This document shows positions 1-5,069 of a stretch of 5,069 nt of DNA, piece after piece. The translations under genes and the position numbers were made by a program. A model generated the notes under the pieces. That model searched no databases, was not told the origin of the DNA, and saw only the letters and a list, made by a program, of their open reading frames with translations. The DNA lies in assembly GCA_937894565.1 (NCBI GenBank), contig CALBHK010000472.1:1-5069 (forward strand). Direction: 5' to 3'. Within the stretch, counting starts at the first letter, position 1; each line of letters starts with the position of its first letter. The stretch comes from an uncultured Chlamydiae bacterium. Its GTDB lineage: Bacteria > Chlamydiota > Chlamydiia > Chlamydiales > CALBHK01.

Positions 1-56
1 GTCATTCTTCTTCTTTTTCTTTTTCTTTTTTATCCTGTTCTTTTGCTGTGCCTCTT
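1..56. other. Pyrimidine-rich upstream region, no confident gene
   Basis: The first 31 bases are almost pure pyrimidine on the plus strand (runs of CTT and CTTTTT). No intrinsic-terminator stem, clear promoter or Shine-Dalgarno site is visible before the carboxypeptidase gene. The reading frame of that gene stays open all the way back to the window edge, so a longer N-terminus cannot be excluded. Frame 1 is open from position 1 to a TAA at 85-87 and would read as a leucine/phenylalanine-rich tail, possibly the hydrophobic end of an upstream gene, but pyrimidine tracts give such translations by chance. On the minus strand the tract is a purine-rich leader ending in an ATG at positions 5-3, which could be the start of a divergent gene cut by the window edge. 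Confidence 0.3.
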
Positions 57-1367
57 ATGCGTGAAGTGTGTTATATTGTTCTTTTAAAGATAAAAATCGG
101 GTTTTGGGTTATGTTACTTCTTATTATACTAATGTTGTTTCCCACGTGCATCTTTTCTGCTTTGCAGGATCTTCCTATTAATGCGCAGTCAGCTATCTTA
201 TTTAATCCTTCCAATGGAGCTATTTTATATGAAAAAAATAGTCATGAACCTCTTTCCCCGGCTAGTGTCACTAAAGTCGCTACAGCGCTTTATGCATTGA
301 CTTTACTTGAAGATAGGTTAGATGAAGAGGTTGTGGTTTTACAAGAGGATATTGGGGCCCAGTCGGAAGAAGAGATCAAGCGTTTAAAATACAATGTTCC
401 CCCGCACCGTTTAATTTTCGGTGCCTCTCATATTGGATTAAAAAGGGGAGAAATTCTCTCTTTGCGTGCTTTATTTCAAGGGATGCTCATAGCAAGTGGA
501 AACGATGCTTCGAATGTGATTGCACGTGTTGCAGCAGGAAGAGTGGAAAATTTCATGGTAGGAATGAATCAATATCTGAAAAAAATAGGCTGTAAGAACA
601 CGCAATTTTTTAATCCCCATGGACAATATTATCCAGGGCATCTCACAACAGCCTATGACATGGCTTTAATCACAGCGGAGGCTTTGAAACACCCCTTTTT
701 TACAGAAACGGTTTCTGCATCACGATTTGAAAGGCCCAAAACCAATAAACAGGAAGCCACGCTCTTTATGCAGGGTAATAAGTTGTTGCGCAATGGAGAG
801 TATGCCTACCCTCATGCAATTGGGGTAAAAACGGGTTATCATTCTCAGGCAAAGCATTGTTTGTCTGCGGCTGCTACAAAAGAGGGGCGGACGTTGATTT
901 TTGTTCAGTTAGGAGTGGATCAAAGAGGGGGTACTTTTAAAGATGCTATTAAGCTATTTAAAGAGGCCTTTAATGAGCAAAAACAACGTAGTGTTCTTTT
1001 CTCTAAAGGAGAGCAGCCTTTTAGAATGGAACACCCAGCCTTGAGAACGCCCTTAAAAATAGCAGCCCAAGAAGATCTTGTTTTACACTATTTTCCATCA
1101 GAAAAACCAAAAATTAAGGCTAACCTTTATTGGAATAGTGCTCTGTTTGCCAAGGAGGGAGAACAGGTGGGTGAGATCGCTTTTTTTAATGAAAATAATG
1201 TCATTCAAAAAAAAATGCTGCTCTATGCTCAAGAAAGCCCCGATTACCGCTTAGGATATTGGCTGCAGCATCCCTCACTTTGGGGATGGGGCACTTATGC
1301 TGTAATCATACTTCCTTTTCTAATTATTATTTTGTATCTAGCCGTTTGTACTGGTAAGCCGAGATAA
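57..1367 (+). CDS. dacF: D-alanyl-D-alanine carboxypeptidase, S11 family (DacF/PBP5-6-like), membrane anchored
   Basis: This is a low-molecular-mass penicillin-binding protein that removes the terminal D-Ala from peptidoglycan pentapeptides on the periplasmic side. Counting from the GTG at 48, the SxxK motif is SVTK at residues 73-76 (nucleophile Ser73, Lys76), the SxN motif is SGN at 150-152, and the KTG motif lies in GVKTGYH at 261-263; all are intact. The N-terminus is basic then strongly hydrophobic, ending near CIFSA|LQDL, a plausible signal peptide. After the catalytic domain comes a second region (about 320-400) resembling the PBP5 C-terminal domain. A hydrophobic segment (about 414-434) followed by a short basic tail suggests a true transmembrane anchor. 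Between SxxK and SxN there is a charged stretch (about 104-130) that looks longer than in E. coli DacA. I chose ATG 57 over GTG 48; ATG 111 is also possible, and none has a good ribosome binding site. The 3' end overlaps lptG antisense by 41 bp. The family is near certain; the symbol follows chlamydial usage. Confidence 0.93.
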   Translation: MREVCYIVLLKIKIGFWVMLLLIILMLFPTCIFSALQDLPINAQSAILFNPSNGAILYEKNSHEPLSPASVTKVATALYALTLLEDRLDEEVVVLQEDIGAQSEEEIKRLKYNVPPHRLIFGASHIGLKRGEILSLRALFQGMLIASGNDASNVIARVAAGRVENFMVGMNQYLKKIGCKNTQFFNPHGQYYPGHLTTAYDMALITAEALKHPFFTETVSASRFERPKTNKQEATLFMQGNKLLRNGEYAYPHAIGVKTGYHSQAKHCLSAAATKEGRTLIFVQLGVDQRGGTFKDAIKLFKEAFNEQKQRSVLFSKGEQPFRMEHPALRTPLKIAAQEDLVLHYFPSEKPKIKANLYWNSALFAKEGEQVGEIAFFNENNVIQKKMLLYAQESPDYRLGYWLQHPSLWGWGTYAVIILPFLIIILYLAVCTGKPR

Positions 1368-2397
1368 TCCCTAAAATAGCGTAGGGAATAAGAATCGCTA
1401 GCCAAGGGGAGCTAACTTGATAATTAGACAAAGTAGTGAGGGCATTTAAAATCAGATAAAAGGCTACAAGAGTAAAAGTTGAGAGAATATAAATTAAAAA
1501 AGCGTTTAAATGGCGTGTAAATTTTAGACAAAAAGGCGCTGGCAGTAAAAAAACAATTAAACAGAGCCAGGGAAGGGTAAGCTTATGAAGTAATGCTGTG
1601 GTAATTAGTGCCTTACGATCTTTTGTGTATTTTGAATTTCCCAGCATTTCAAATAAATTAGAAAGAGGCTGTTCTTTAGGTTCAAAAATTTGTTGAATTA
1701 AGTCTTCGGGGTTGATTTTAATTTGAGAGAGCACATTTTGAGTCGTCGGATCAAGTAATAATTCTCCCTTTGCATTGCGTTCAAAATGGTCGACTTGTTC
1801 ACCATAGGGAGGCAGAGCGTAGGGGTGGAATTTGCGGATGCGGTAAATGGAGTCGATGGACTTAATCCAGTAAGCCTCATTGAATTGAAGATCAGCAGTA
1901 TTGAAGTGGTGAAATAGAAGAAGGGAGCCATCTTCTAAAAGTGCCTGTTTAATAGGCTGTTTATCATCTTTTTTTTCTTGAAAATGGCTATCTTCCAAAA
2001 GGTGTATTTGGCGCATTGCATAGGGGTAGCCCCATTCAAAATTGATGTAAACAGCTGTGATCATTAAAAAAATGAATAAAAGCAAGGGGCGCATGAGATA
2101 GCGCAAAGAAAAGCCTGCGGCTAGAAGTGCTAAAAGCTCATTTTTTGTATTGAGGGAAACAAGGGTTTTAATGGAGCCGATGAGGATGGCAAAAGGCAAA
2201 AGAATTTCTATTTTTTGAAGAAATAAAAATAGGTAATAGAGGCCGATTTCTTGAAAGGAAAAGTGATAAGAGTGAAAGGCGGCGCTGCGATTAGTGTAAT
2301 CAATAAGAGCAAAAAGGGCCCATGAGATAGCTAAAAAAAGAAATACAACAGAACTGATTTGATAAAAAAAATGTTTTTTCCAAATAGAGCGGATCAT
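1327..2397 (-). CDS. lptG: LPS export permease, LptG-like (YjgP/YjgQ family)
   Basis: This is a 356-residue inner-membrane permease subunit of the LptB2FG ABC transporter, which extracts lipopolysaccharide from the inner membrane and passes it to the LptC-A-D bridge. The expected family layout is visible: hydrophobic segments at about 12-33, 50-80 and 101-119, a soluble periplasmic domain at about 125-265, then hydrophobic segments at about 268-292, 297-320 and 330-348. The cytoplasmic coupling-helix signature after the second segment reads NTKNELLALLAAGFS at 83-97, matching the conserved SE(L/I)xxxxAxG pattern. The length is normal for the family (E. coli LptG is 360). Its ATG overlaps the TGA of the upstream permease in an ATGA (2397-2394), so the two are probably translationally coupled and made in equal amounts. 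The FALIDYTNR stretch at the end of the first membrane segment favours LptG over LptF. The F/G assignment is less certain than the family. Confidence 0.9.
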   Translation of the reverse strand: MIRSIWKKHFFYQISSVVFLFLAISWALFALIDYTNRSAAFHSYHFSFQEIGLYYLFLFLQKIEILLPFAILIGSIKTLVSLNTKNELLALLAAGFSLRYLMRPLLLFIFLMITAVYINFEWGYPYAMRQIHLLEDSHFQEKKDDKQPIKQALLEDGSLLLFHHFNTADLQFNEAYWIKSIDSIYRIRKFHPYALPPYGEQVDHFERNAKGELLLDPTTQNVLSQIKINPEDLIQQIFEPKEQPLSNLFEMLGNSKYTKDRKALITTALLHKLTLPWLCLIVFLLPAPFCLKFTRHLNAFLIYILSTFTLVAFYLILNALTTLSNYQVSSPWLAILIPYAILGIISAYQYKRLDTK

Positions 2398-3512
2398 GAG
2401 GGGACCCCACGGCTGATGCGAGATAGGCAGCGCACGCTTAAATATTGTAAAAGGAGTTGAGGAAGGAGGTAGAGGGTAATGGCTATAGGAAGATTTTTTT
2501 CAAAGTGGCGTGCGGTGAAAAAACAGATAAGGTAAAAAGCTGCTAGAAGAATGATTTTAAAAATGCTTTTTTTACTTTTTTCTCGTCCAATTTGAATGCC
2601 GAAAGCAACGCCCATTAACGTAAAGGTGATCGCTGCTAAAGCGATGGAGGCACGCCGCGCTATATCTGATTTAAACCTAGAAACGGCAGTTGAAGACGAT
2701 AAATTATCGCTTTGTGCTTCTAGTTCTCTGATTGCTGTAAGAAGCTGGGCTAAGGGAAGATAGTCCGCATGAATGCGCCAGCTTTTGCGTTTAATGAATT
2801 TTGAAAAATTGTTGGCTGTGGTGATGGACTCATCAAAATTTTCTACTAAATAATCAGCTTTCTCTTTAACGGGATTTTTATTGGCAAGCGCAGTGATAGC
2901 CGTCACCTGTTTGCTCACAAGTTCGGGGGGCTGCGCTATCATTTCTTTTGATGTGAGGAGATGGATGGTTTCTGATTGTGGATTCCAATAGGCGATAATT
3001 AAATCTGTAACTCTTTCTCCGCTTACAGAAGTGCCCAGCGATTCGGCAAATATGCCATGTACAGAGGCGAGCTTTTTATTTTGTAAGATAAGCATAGGAT
3101 TGATTTGTTTGAATTTTTCTTGTAGGGCCCGGCAAGCGAGATGGGACCTTGTGGCCACCTCTGAGATCATCACAAAATTTAAAATAGCAATAAAAGATGC
3201 TGTGACGAGCAGGGGAGCTAGAAGGCGATTTAAACCATAGCCGCAGGCACGCAGGGCAGTGAGTTCGTTGGAGTCACTTAAACGCTGCGAAAGAATCATA
3301 GAGGCAATTAAACAGGCAATAGGCACTACAATGGGGATGACATAGGGAAGTTGATATAAAATGAATAGGCACAGCGTTTCTTGATCTGCGCCGAAGGCGG
3401 CAAATTGAGCAATTTCCTGGAGGCGCGTAGAAAAAAGCATTCCTAGAAGAGCTGCCACGCAAAAAAGAAATATTTGTAAGTAAGAAGTGATTAAATAGCG
3501 ATACAAAGTCAT
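2394..3512 (-). CDS. lptF: LPS export permease, LptF-like (YjgP/YjgQ family)
   Basis: This is the second permease half of the LptB2FG exporter and the first gene of the minus-strand operon. The ATG at 3512 gives 372 residues starting MTLYRYLITSYLQIF. A TTG at 3527 would add five residues, but the hydrophobic N-terminal helix and the YRYL opening typical of the family fit the ATG better. Numbered from the ATG, hydrophobic segments lie at about 8-30, 47-75 and 98-120. A periplasmic domain of about 160 residues follows, then segments at about 288-309, 318-335 and 342-360. The coupling-helix motif is SDSNELTALRACGYGL (about 79-94), very close to the family consensus. The length fits E. coli LptF (366). 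No clear Shine-Dalgarno site precedes the start. The LptB ATPase and LptA/C/D are not in this window and must be encoded elsewhere. The family is certain; F versus G rests on operon order and a few residues. Confidence 0.9.
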   Translation of the reverse strand: MTLYRYLITSYLQIFLFCVAALLGMLFSTRLQEIAQFAAFGADQETLCLFILYQLPYVIPIVVPIACLIASMILSQRLSDSNELTALRACGYGLNRLLAPLLVTASFIAILNFVMISEVATRSHLACRALQEKFKQINPMLILQNKKLASVHGIFAESLGTSVSGERVTDLIIAYWNPQSETIHLLTSKEMIAQPPELVSKQVTAITALANKNPVKEKADYLVENFDESITTANNFSKFIKRKSWRIHADYLPLAQLLTAIRELEAQSDNLSSSTAVSRFKSDIARRASIALAAITFTLMGVAFGIQIGREKSKKSIFKIILLAAFYLICFFTARHFEKNLPIAITLYLLPQLLLQYLSVRCLSRISRGVPS

Positions 3513-3555
3513 GGTAATAGGGTACAATAAATTGTCTTTTTGTTACAATTAAACT
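3513..3555. promoter_or_regulatory. Divergent intergenic region with TACAAT motifs and short palindromes
   Basis: These 43 bp separate the divergent starts of lptF (minus) and the GYF_2 gene (plus), so they may hold promoters for both operons, unless these lie inside the opposite gene. TACAAT, one base off the TATAAT -10 consensus, occurs twice on the plus strand (3523-3528 and 3544-3549). The second copy lies only 6 bp before the GYF_2 ATG, so a transcript from it would be nearly leaderless. No good -35 element is seen at 16-18 bp from either copy. ACAAT-AA-ATTGT (3524-3535) and TTGT-T-ACAA (3540-3548) are two small related palindromes that could form an operator. Neither gene has a Shine-Dalgarno site here. 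The motifs are seen directly; promoter function is inference. Confidence 0.35.
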
Positions 3556-3906
3556 ATGAACGAAGAACTTGACCCAGTCTGGTATGCTATTTTCTCTGAC
3601 AAGATAGAGGGCCCGTTTACCCTTGAAGAGTTGGCGTTGGACTGGCGTTTAACACCGGAAACTCTGATGAGGCTTGAGGGCGAATCTGCCTTTCTTCCGG
3701 CGTGGGATTTTCCGCTCATTCGGGCTGTTTTAAAAATTCAGGAAAAAGAAAAAAAATCTTTGCAGTTAAAAACAGAAGAAAAACTTGAGAACAGAGATGA
3801 GGTCATTGTCTTAGATCGATCTCTTGGACCTAATTTTTTCTGGTATCTTTTACTTGTCCTTATCATGATTGGGTTTGTGATCTTAAGGTATATACAAACG
3901 GCATGA
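3556..3906 (+). CDS. Small GYF_2-domain (DUF4339-like) membrane protein of unknown function
   Basis: This 116-residue protein has a GYF_2-type N-terminus. WYAIFSDKIEGPFTLEEL (about 9-26) matches the family pattern WYxxxxxxxxGPFxxxEL, and the later ...TPETLMRLEGESAFLPAWDFP segment fits the usual 'TLVWxEGMxxWxPAxxVP' half. A charged linker (about 61-86, rich in K and E) leads to one hydrophobic transmembrane segment at about 94-111 and a short tail. The GYF_2 fold would therefore sit on the membrane; the charge distribution suggests it faces the cytoplasm, which is a weak inference. GYF domains of eukaryotes bind proline-rich peptides, but no ligand is established for bacterial GYF_2 proteins that I know of. 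The gene is the first of a plus-strand pair, and its TGA overlaps the tilS ATG in ATGA (3903-3906), so the two are probably translationally coupled. The function is unknown. Confidence 0.85.
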   Translation: MNEELDPVWYAIFSDKIEGPFTLEELALDWRLTPETLMRLEGESAFLPAWDFPLIRAVLKIQEKEKKSLQLKTEEKLENRDEVIVLDRSLGPNFFWYLLLVLIMIGFVILRYIQTA

Positions 3907-4865
3907 CGATCGCAGTCCAAATTCGTCATTTTTTTAAAAAAATCAATAAGAGCTCTCCTTTTCTTCTTGCCCTTTCAGGGGGAGGAGATTCAGCTTGTCT
4001 TTGGCATCTTTTAAGAGAGCATCATATTCCTCATCAGGTAGCTCATGTGGATCATGGATGGAGGGAGGAAAGTGCAAAAGAGGCATTGGAATTAAAGCAG
4101 CAAGCGTTAAGTTGGGGTGTGCCCTTTCATTTAAAAAAATTAGAAATGGAAGGGGAAGTAGCTAATTTGGAAGAAAAAGCACGTTTGGAGCGCCTGGCAT
4201 TTTTTCGTGAAATTTGCCTTAAAGAGGGATTGCAGGGTGTTTTAATGGCGCATCATAATGATGATTTGGCAGAGACGGTGCTAAAACGTTTGTTTGAATC
4301 GGCCCCCATTGAAAAGTTGGGCGGTATGCAAGAAAGAAGCTTGTGGGAAGGAGTGTTTTTATTGCGCCCTCTTTTAAATGCCAGTAAAAAACAAATTTTG
4401 GCTTATAACCAAGAGTATGCGGTTTCTTATTTTGAAGATGCCACTAATAGGGATGAACGCTTTTTGCGTGCAAGGTTACGTGGGCGTTTGCTGCCCCTTC
4501 TTTCTGAGCATTTTGGAAAGGAAATTGCCAGCTCTTTAGCGCAATTGGGGAGGGAGTCTTTTGAGTTAAGGGAGTATTTATCAGAGCAAGTAGCTGCTTT
4601 CGAGTATTTAATTGAAGAAAATAAGAGAGAATGGATACTGGATCTATCGCAAGAGATGTCTGTTTATTTAAAAAGGCAATTGATCAAACAATTTTTTGAA
4701 AAAGTGGGATTGCCTCAGAATCGCTTTGTTGGACAGAGCTGCCTGGACGCTATTTTAGGTGGAAAGTCGAATTGGAAAATTGAGTTGGCTGGAGCAGAGC
4801 TGAGGGTGCATCACGGAAAGATCTATAGAGAGAAAAAAGAGCCAGCCATAGAAAAAAAGAGCTAA
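3903..4865 (+). CDS. tilS: tRNA(Ile)-lysidine synthetase
   Basis: TilS uses ATP to attach lysine to cytidine 34 of the CAU-anticodon tRNA-Ile, so that it reads AUA instead of AUG; the enzyme is normally essential. The PP-loop is SGGGDS at residues 25-30. Other N-type ATP-pyrophosphatase motifs follow: AHVDHGWR (47-54), MAHHNDDLAET (115-125, usually HHxDDQAET), RPLL (155-158), and EDATN (178-182) with the following arginine-rich RARLR segment. At 320 residues it resembles the short form (Aquifex-like) and lacks most of the extra C-terminal domain of the 432-residue E. coli enzyme. Residues 289-308 may be a remnant substrate-binding strand region. The C-terminus is lysine/glutamate-rich (REKKEPAIEKKS). 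The start is the ATG overlapping the stop of the GYF_2 gene; only a weak AAGG (3884-3887) lies upstream. The stop codon lies in the outer end of the inverted repeat. In Chlamydia ftsH follows tilS, but none is seen before the window ends. Confidence 0.95.
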   Translation: MTIAVQIRHFFKKINKSSPFLLALSGGGDSACLWHLLREHHIPHQVAHVDHGWREESAKEALELKQQALSWGVPFHLKKLEMEGEVANLEEKARLERLAFFREICLKEGLQGVLMAHHNDDLAETVLKRLFESAPIEKLGGMQERSLWEGVFLLRPLLNASKKQILAYNQEYAVSYFEDATNRDERFLRARLRGRLLPLLSEHFGKEIASSLAQLGRESFELREYLSEQVAAFEYLIEENKREWILDLSQEMSVYLKRQLIKQFFEKVGLPQNRFVGQSCLDAILGGKSNWKIELAGAELRVHHGKIYREKKEPAIEKKS

Positions 4866-4889
4866 CCGCAGAGCCGCAGAGCCGCAAAG
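4866..4889 (+). repeat. Three tandem 8-bp units (CCGCAGAG, CCGCAGAG, CCGCAAAG)
   Basis: The left arm of the inverted repeat carries two identical CCGCAGAG units (4866-4873, 4874-4881) and a third with one change, CCGCAAAG (4882-4889). The right arm (reverse complement) has only one CCGCAGAG and one CCGCAAAG. The left arm has therefore gained, or the right arm lost, exactly one unit, probably by slipped-strand replication. In a folded hairpin the extra unit would be an 8-nt bulge. Confidence 0.9.
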
Positions 4890-4954
4890 TACGCTGAGGA
4901 AACGCAGAGGATGTTTGAGGTTTTATGCTTTGAATTGTTTATGAACTCTCTTTA

Positions 4955-4967
4955 TCGGCTCTTTTTT
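4955..4967 (+). terminator. Possible U-tract termination site inside the repeat centre
   Basis: CGGCTCT (4956-4962) is followed by a T run (4962-4967). CGGCTCT is complementary to AGAGCCG in the left arm (for example 4870-4876 and 4878-4884), so a stem with a large loop followed by a U-tract is possible. The loop is long and the competing arm-to-arm hairpin is much stronger, so this is a weak candidate. The full palindrome has no T run immediately after its right arm, only a pyrimidine-rich stretch (5031-5044). Confidence 0.2.
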
Positions 4968-5030
4968 AAATATTTTAAACCTCAAATATCCTCTGCGTTT
5001 CCTCAGCGTACTTTGCGGCTCTGCGGTTAG

Positions 5031-5069
5031 TTCTTCTCTTACCCTTTTGTTCTCTTGTATCCTCTGTAT
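5031..5069. other. Short pyrimidine-rich tail of window, no gene seen
   Basis: This 39-bp stretch after the inverted repeat is rich in C and T and holds no start codon with a supported reading frame. TATCCTCTG at 5058-5066 repeats the bases at 4987-4995 in the right arm, so a further repeat copy may begin at the edge. If gene order follows Chlamydia, ftsH might lie further to the right, but nothing here shows it. Confidence 0.4.

Larger units (their letters stand above)
4862..5030. repeat. Large GC-rich imperfect inverted repeat, possible dispersed palindromic element
   Basis: The left arm (4862-4923) and right arm (4977-5030) are reverse complements over 54 positions with one substitution (G at 4913 versus the expected A). 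The only other difference is an extra 8-bp unit in the left arm. The arms surround a 53-nt AT-rich centre (4924-4976). Read inward, each arm is CTAA, then CCGCAGAG/CCGCAAAG units, then TACGCTGAGGAAACGCAGAGG, then AT(G/A)TTTGAGGTTT. The outer 49 bases of the left arm are about 61% G+C, far above the neighbouring coding DNA. As RNA it would form a very stable long hairpin directly after tilS. The CGCAGAG-type core resembles short interspersed repeats I recall from several environmental bacterial genomes, but I cannot confirm copies here. No open reading frame of note lies inside, so any mobility would be non-autonomous. The structure is seen directly; mobility and termination roles are inference. 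Confidence 0.9.

Noticed and set aside
2..60. Lysine/glutamate-rich tail on the minus strand ending in TGA at 4-2
   Set aside because: An in-frame stop lies only about 22 codons upstream and there is no ATG between, so the reading is a by-product of the pyrimidine tract.
1368..1387. TCCCTA/TAGGGA hairpin after dacF as an intrinsic terminator
   Set aside because: The stem is only 6 bp, has no following T run, and lies in lptG coding sequence; it is too weak to annotate as a terminator.
1698..1931. Open frame of 77 codons on the minus strand inside lptG
   Set aside because: It lies wholly within lptG in another frame, has no family resemblance and no ribosome binding site; lptG is clearly the real gene.
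2398..2410. GAGGGGACCCC palindrome just before the lptG start as a regulatory hairpin
   Set aside because: It is within the lptF 3' coding end, very short, and explained by the codons of its last residues.
3031..3240. Plus-strand open frame of 69 codons antisense to lptF
   Set aside because: It is a shadow of the lptF coding sequence with no recognisable domain or start signal.
3274..3462. Minus-strand open frame of 62 codons inside lptF
   Set aside because: It is an alternative frame of lptF, and its odd composition is that of a shifted membrane-protein gene.
3738..3929. Minus-strand open frame of 63 codons antisense to the GYF_2 gene and tilS start
   Set aside because: It covers the complement of a lysine-rich linker and a membrane segment, with no start signal or family match.
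4862..5030. CRISPR array or tRNA-like element
   Set aside because: There are no regularly spaced direct repeats with unique spacers and no cloverleaf; the structure is a single inverted repeat.

Overview
This window looks like chromosomal DNA of a member of the Chlamydiae, most likely one of the environmental (Parachlamydia-, Waddlia- or Simkania-like) lineages. The main reason is gene content. Two LptF/LptG-type permeases lie next to tilS, as I recall from Chlamydia (two YjgP/YjgQ-family genes beside mesJ/tilS, followed by ftsH). A DacF-like D-alanyl-D-alanine carboxypeptidase is also present. The coding sequence is AT-rich with few recognisable Shine-Dalgarno sites. The lineage call is an inference from memory, not a database result.

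Layout from left to right. Positions 1-56 are a pyrimidine-rich leader. A plus-strand penicillin-binding carboxypeptidase (57-1367) has all three active-site motifs and a C-terminal membrane anchor. It runs tail-to-tail into a minus-strand two-gene operon encoding the lipopolysaccharide export permeases: lptF (3512-2394) first, then lptG (2397-1327). The dacF and lptG 3' ends overlap antisense by 41 bp, and lptF and lptG overlap by ATGA. A 43-bp divergent intergenic region (3513-3555) separates lptF from a second plus-strand operon. That operon holds a small GYF_2-domain membrane protein (3556-3906), overlapping by ATGA, and tilS (3903-4865), the tRNA(Ile) lysidine synthetase.

The tilS stop codon is the first bases of a large GC-rich imperfect inverted repeat (4862-5030) with arms of 62 and 54 nt around a 53-nt AT-rich centre. 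The arms are built from CCGCAGAG-type 8-bp units plus a CGCAGAGG block. It is the most unusual element here and looks like a dispersed palindromic or MITE-like repeat that may also serve as a transcription terminator. The last 39 bases show no gene.

Functionally the window is mostly cell-envelope biology: trimming of peptidoglycan stem peptides, export of lipopolysaccharide or lipooligosaccharide through the Lpt bridge, and an uncharacterised single-pass membrane protein. An essential tRNA-modification gene is coupled to the last of these. I see no defence system, phage, CRISPR array, tRNA or rRNA. No wholly new multi-gene system is supported; the repeat and the GYF_2-tilS coupling are the items most worth following up.
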